Shown: positions 63,598-64,000 of the stretch, piece by piece
How the letters are laid out: the number at the start of each line of letters is the position of its first letter
Numbering within the stretch: the stretch's first letter is position 1
Origin: Flavobacterium fluviale
GTDB lineage: Bacteria; Bacteroidota; Bacteroidia; Flavobacteriales; Flavobacteriaceae
NCBI RefSeq assembly: GCF_003312915.1
Contig: NZ_CP030261.1
Location: 1,736,001 to 1,800,000 of the forward strand
Direction of reading: 5' to 3'
DNA length: 64,000 nucleotides
Program-made: the position numbers and the translations under genes
The notes under the pieces: generated by a model
The model's input: the letters and a program-made list of their open reading frames with translations, nothing else
What the model was told of the DNA's origin: nothing
Database searches by the model: none

Positions 63598-64000
63598 ATG
63601 GCAGCAATCAATCCTTATTTAATGTTTAACGGAACTTGTGAAGAAGCATTTGTATTCTATAAATCAGTTTTTGGCGGCGAATTTCCTTATATTGGAAAAT
63701 ATAAAGACGCACCGGCAGAAGAAGGCGAACAGCTCTCTGAAGAAGATCAGAATAAAGTTATGCACGTTTCACTTCCAATTGGAAACACGATTTTAATGGG
63801 AAGTGACAGTCATCCAAGATATGGAGATGTTAGTTTCGGCGATAATTTTTCCATTTCCATTAATGCAGAAAGTACAGAAGAAGCGGATAGAATTTTTAAC
63901 GGACTTTCGGCAGGAGGACATGTAGAAATGCCTATGAACAAAACTTTCTGGGGTGCATATTTCGGAATGTTCAAAGATAAATTCGGCGTGAACTGGATGG
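63598..64000 (+). CDS. PhnB-like VOC family protein (3' end outside window)
   Basis: A reading frame opens at ATG 63598 and runs off the right edge, 134 codons visible and no stop. It begins MAAINPYLMFNGTCEEAFVF and continues through YKSVFGGEF, VMHVSLPIGNTILMGSD and MPMNKTFWGAYFGMFKDKFGV. This is the PhnB/3-demethylubiquinone-9 methyltransferase-like branch of the VOC fold, different from the two other VOC genes here. It lies 98 bp after the third SRPBCC gene; an AT-rich gap separates them. Confidence 0.85.
   Translation, partial: MAAINPYLMFNGTCEEAFVFYKSVFGGEFPYIGKYKDAPAEEGEQLSEEDQNKVMHVSLPIGNTILMGSDSHPRYGDVSFGDNFSISINAESTEEADRIFNGLSAGGHVEMPMNKTFWGAYFGMFKDKFGVNWM

Overview
The window is a chromosomal segment of a low-GC member of the Bacteroidota, almost certainly a Flavobacterium close to F. 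johnsoniae. The evidence is the gliding/type IX secretion gene sprA with a remB-like gene nearby, PorP/SprF proteins, a CHU_C-type C-terminal secretion domain, many Bacteroidota-specific families (DUF4270, DUF4403, DUF4907, DUF6089, DUF6268), and -7 promoter boxes of the TAnnTTTG type. Shine-Dalgarno sequences are mostly absent. I see no rRNA, tRNA, CRISPR array, insertion sequence or prophage.

Layout. 1-3836: 3' end of a large secreted surface protein with a gliding-type C-terminal domain, its PorP/SprF partner and a TPR/beta-propeller/OmpA protein. 3837-4473: a gene-free stretch with a terminator and a cluster of short GC-centred palindromes. 4474-8006: CBS protein, malic enzyme and ruvA. 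8031-19101: the gliding locus sprA, gcvH, vanZ-like, deoC, remB. 19258-24400: cytochrome oxidase biogenesis and subunits (cyoE, two subunit III genes, subunit IV, two SCO-like proteins, DUF420, a small CxxC membrane protein). 24418-25824: DUF4403 lipoprotein on the minus strand. 26000-33196: an ABC-type tripartite efflux set with one ATPase, two permeases, two adaptors and one TolC. 33233-37380: tsaB, a MscS channel, a duplicated-domain Nfu protein, a second PorP/SprF and a gamma carbonic anhydrase.

37469-42297 is a tight minus-strand cluster: outer-membrane barrel, kelch lipoprotein, DUF4907 lipoprotein, LytS-type kinase, exported intradiol-dioxygenase-like lipoprotein and LytTR regulator. 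42529-45093 carries a DUF4270 lipoprotein and an outer-membrane protein. 45096-53536 (minus) holds envelope and cofactor genes: murI, two ompH/skp genes, bamA, uppS, DUF6089, nadK and a CBS protein. 53652-59291 (plus) holds pdxJ, a hydrolase, a small membrane protein, tig, clpP and clpX. 59417-64000 holds an L,D-transpeptidase-like lipoprotein, a GlxA/AraC regulator and, divergent from it, a run of six small VOC and SRPBCC genes whose last member is cut by the window end.

Most of the window is core genome. The least explained parts are the envelope-to-regulator cluster at 37469-42297, the VOC/SRPBCC array at 61325-64000, the SCO-like protein without its metal-binding cysteines, the palindrome cluster near 4 kb, the structured intergenic element near 60.1 kb, and the repeat arrangements at the tig and clpX promoters. 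Several genes appear to start at GTG or TTG (vanZ-like, remB, cyoE, tsaB, bamA), and several long reading frames start too early; the starts given here were adjusted where promoter boxes, overlaps or signal peptides decide them.
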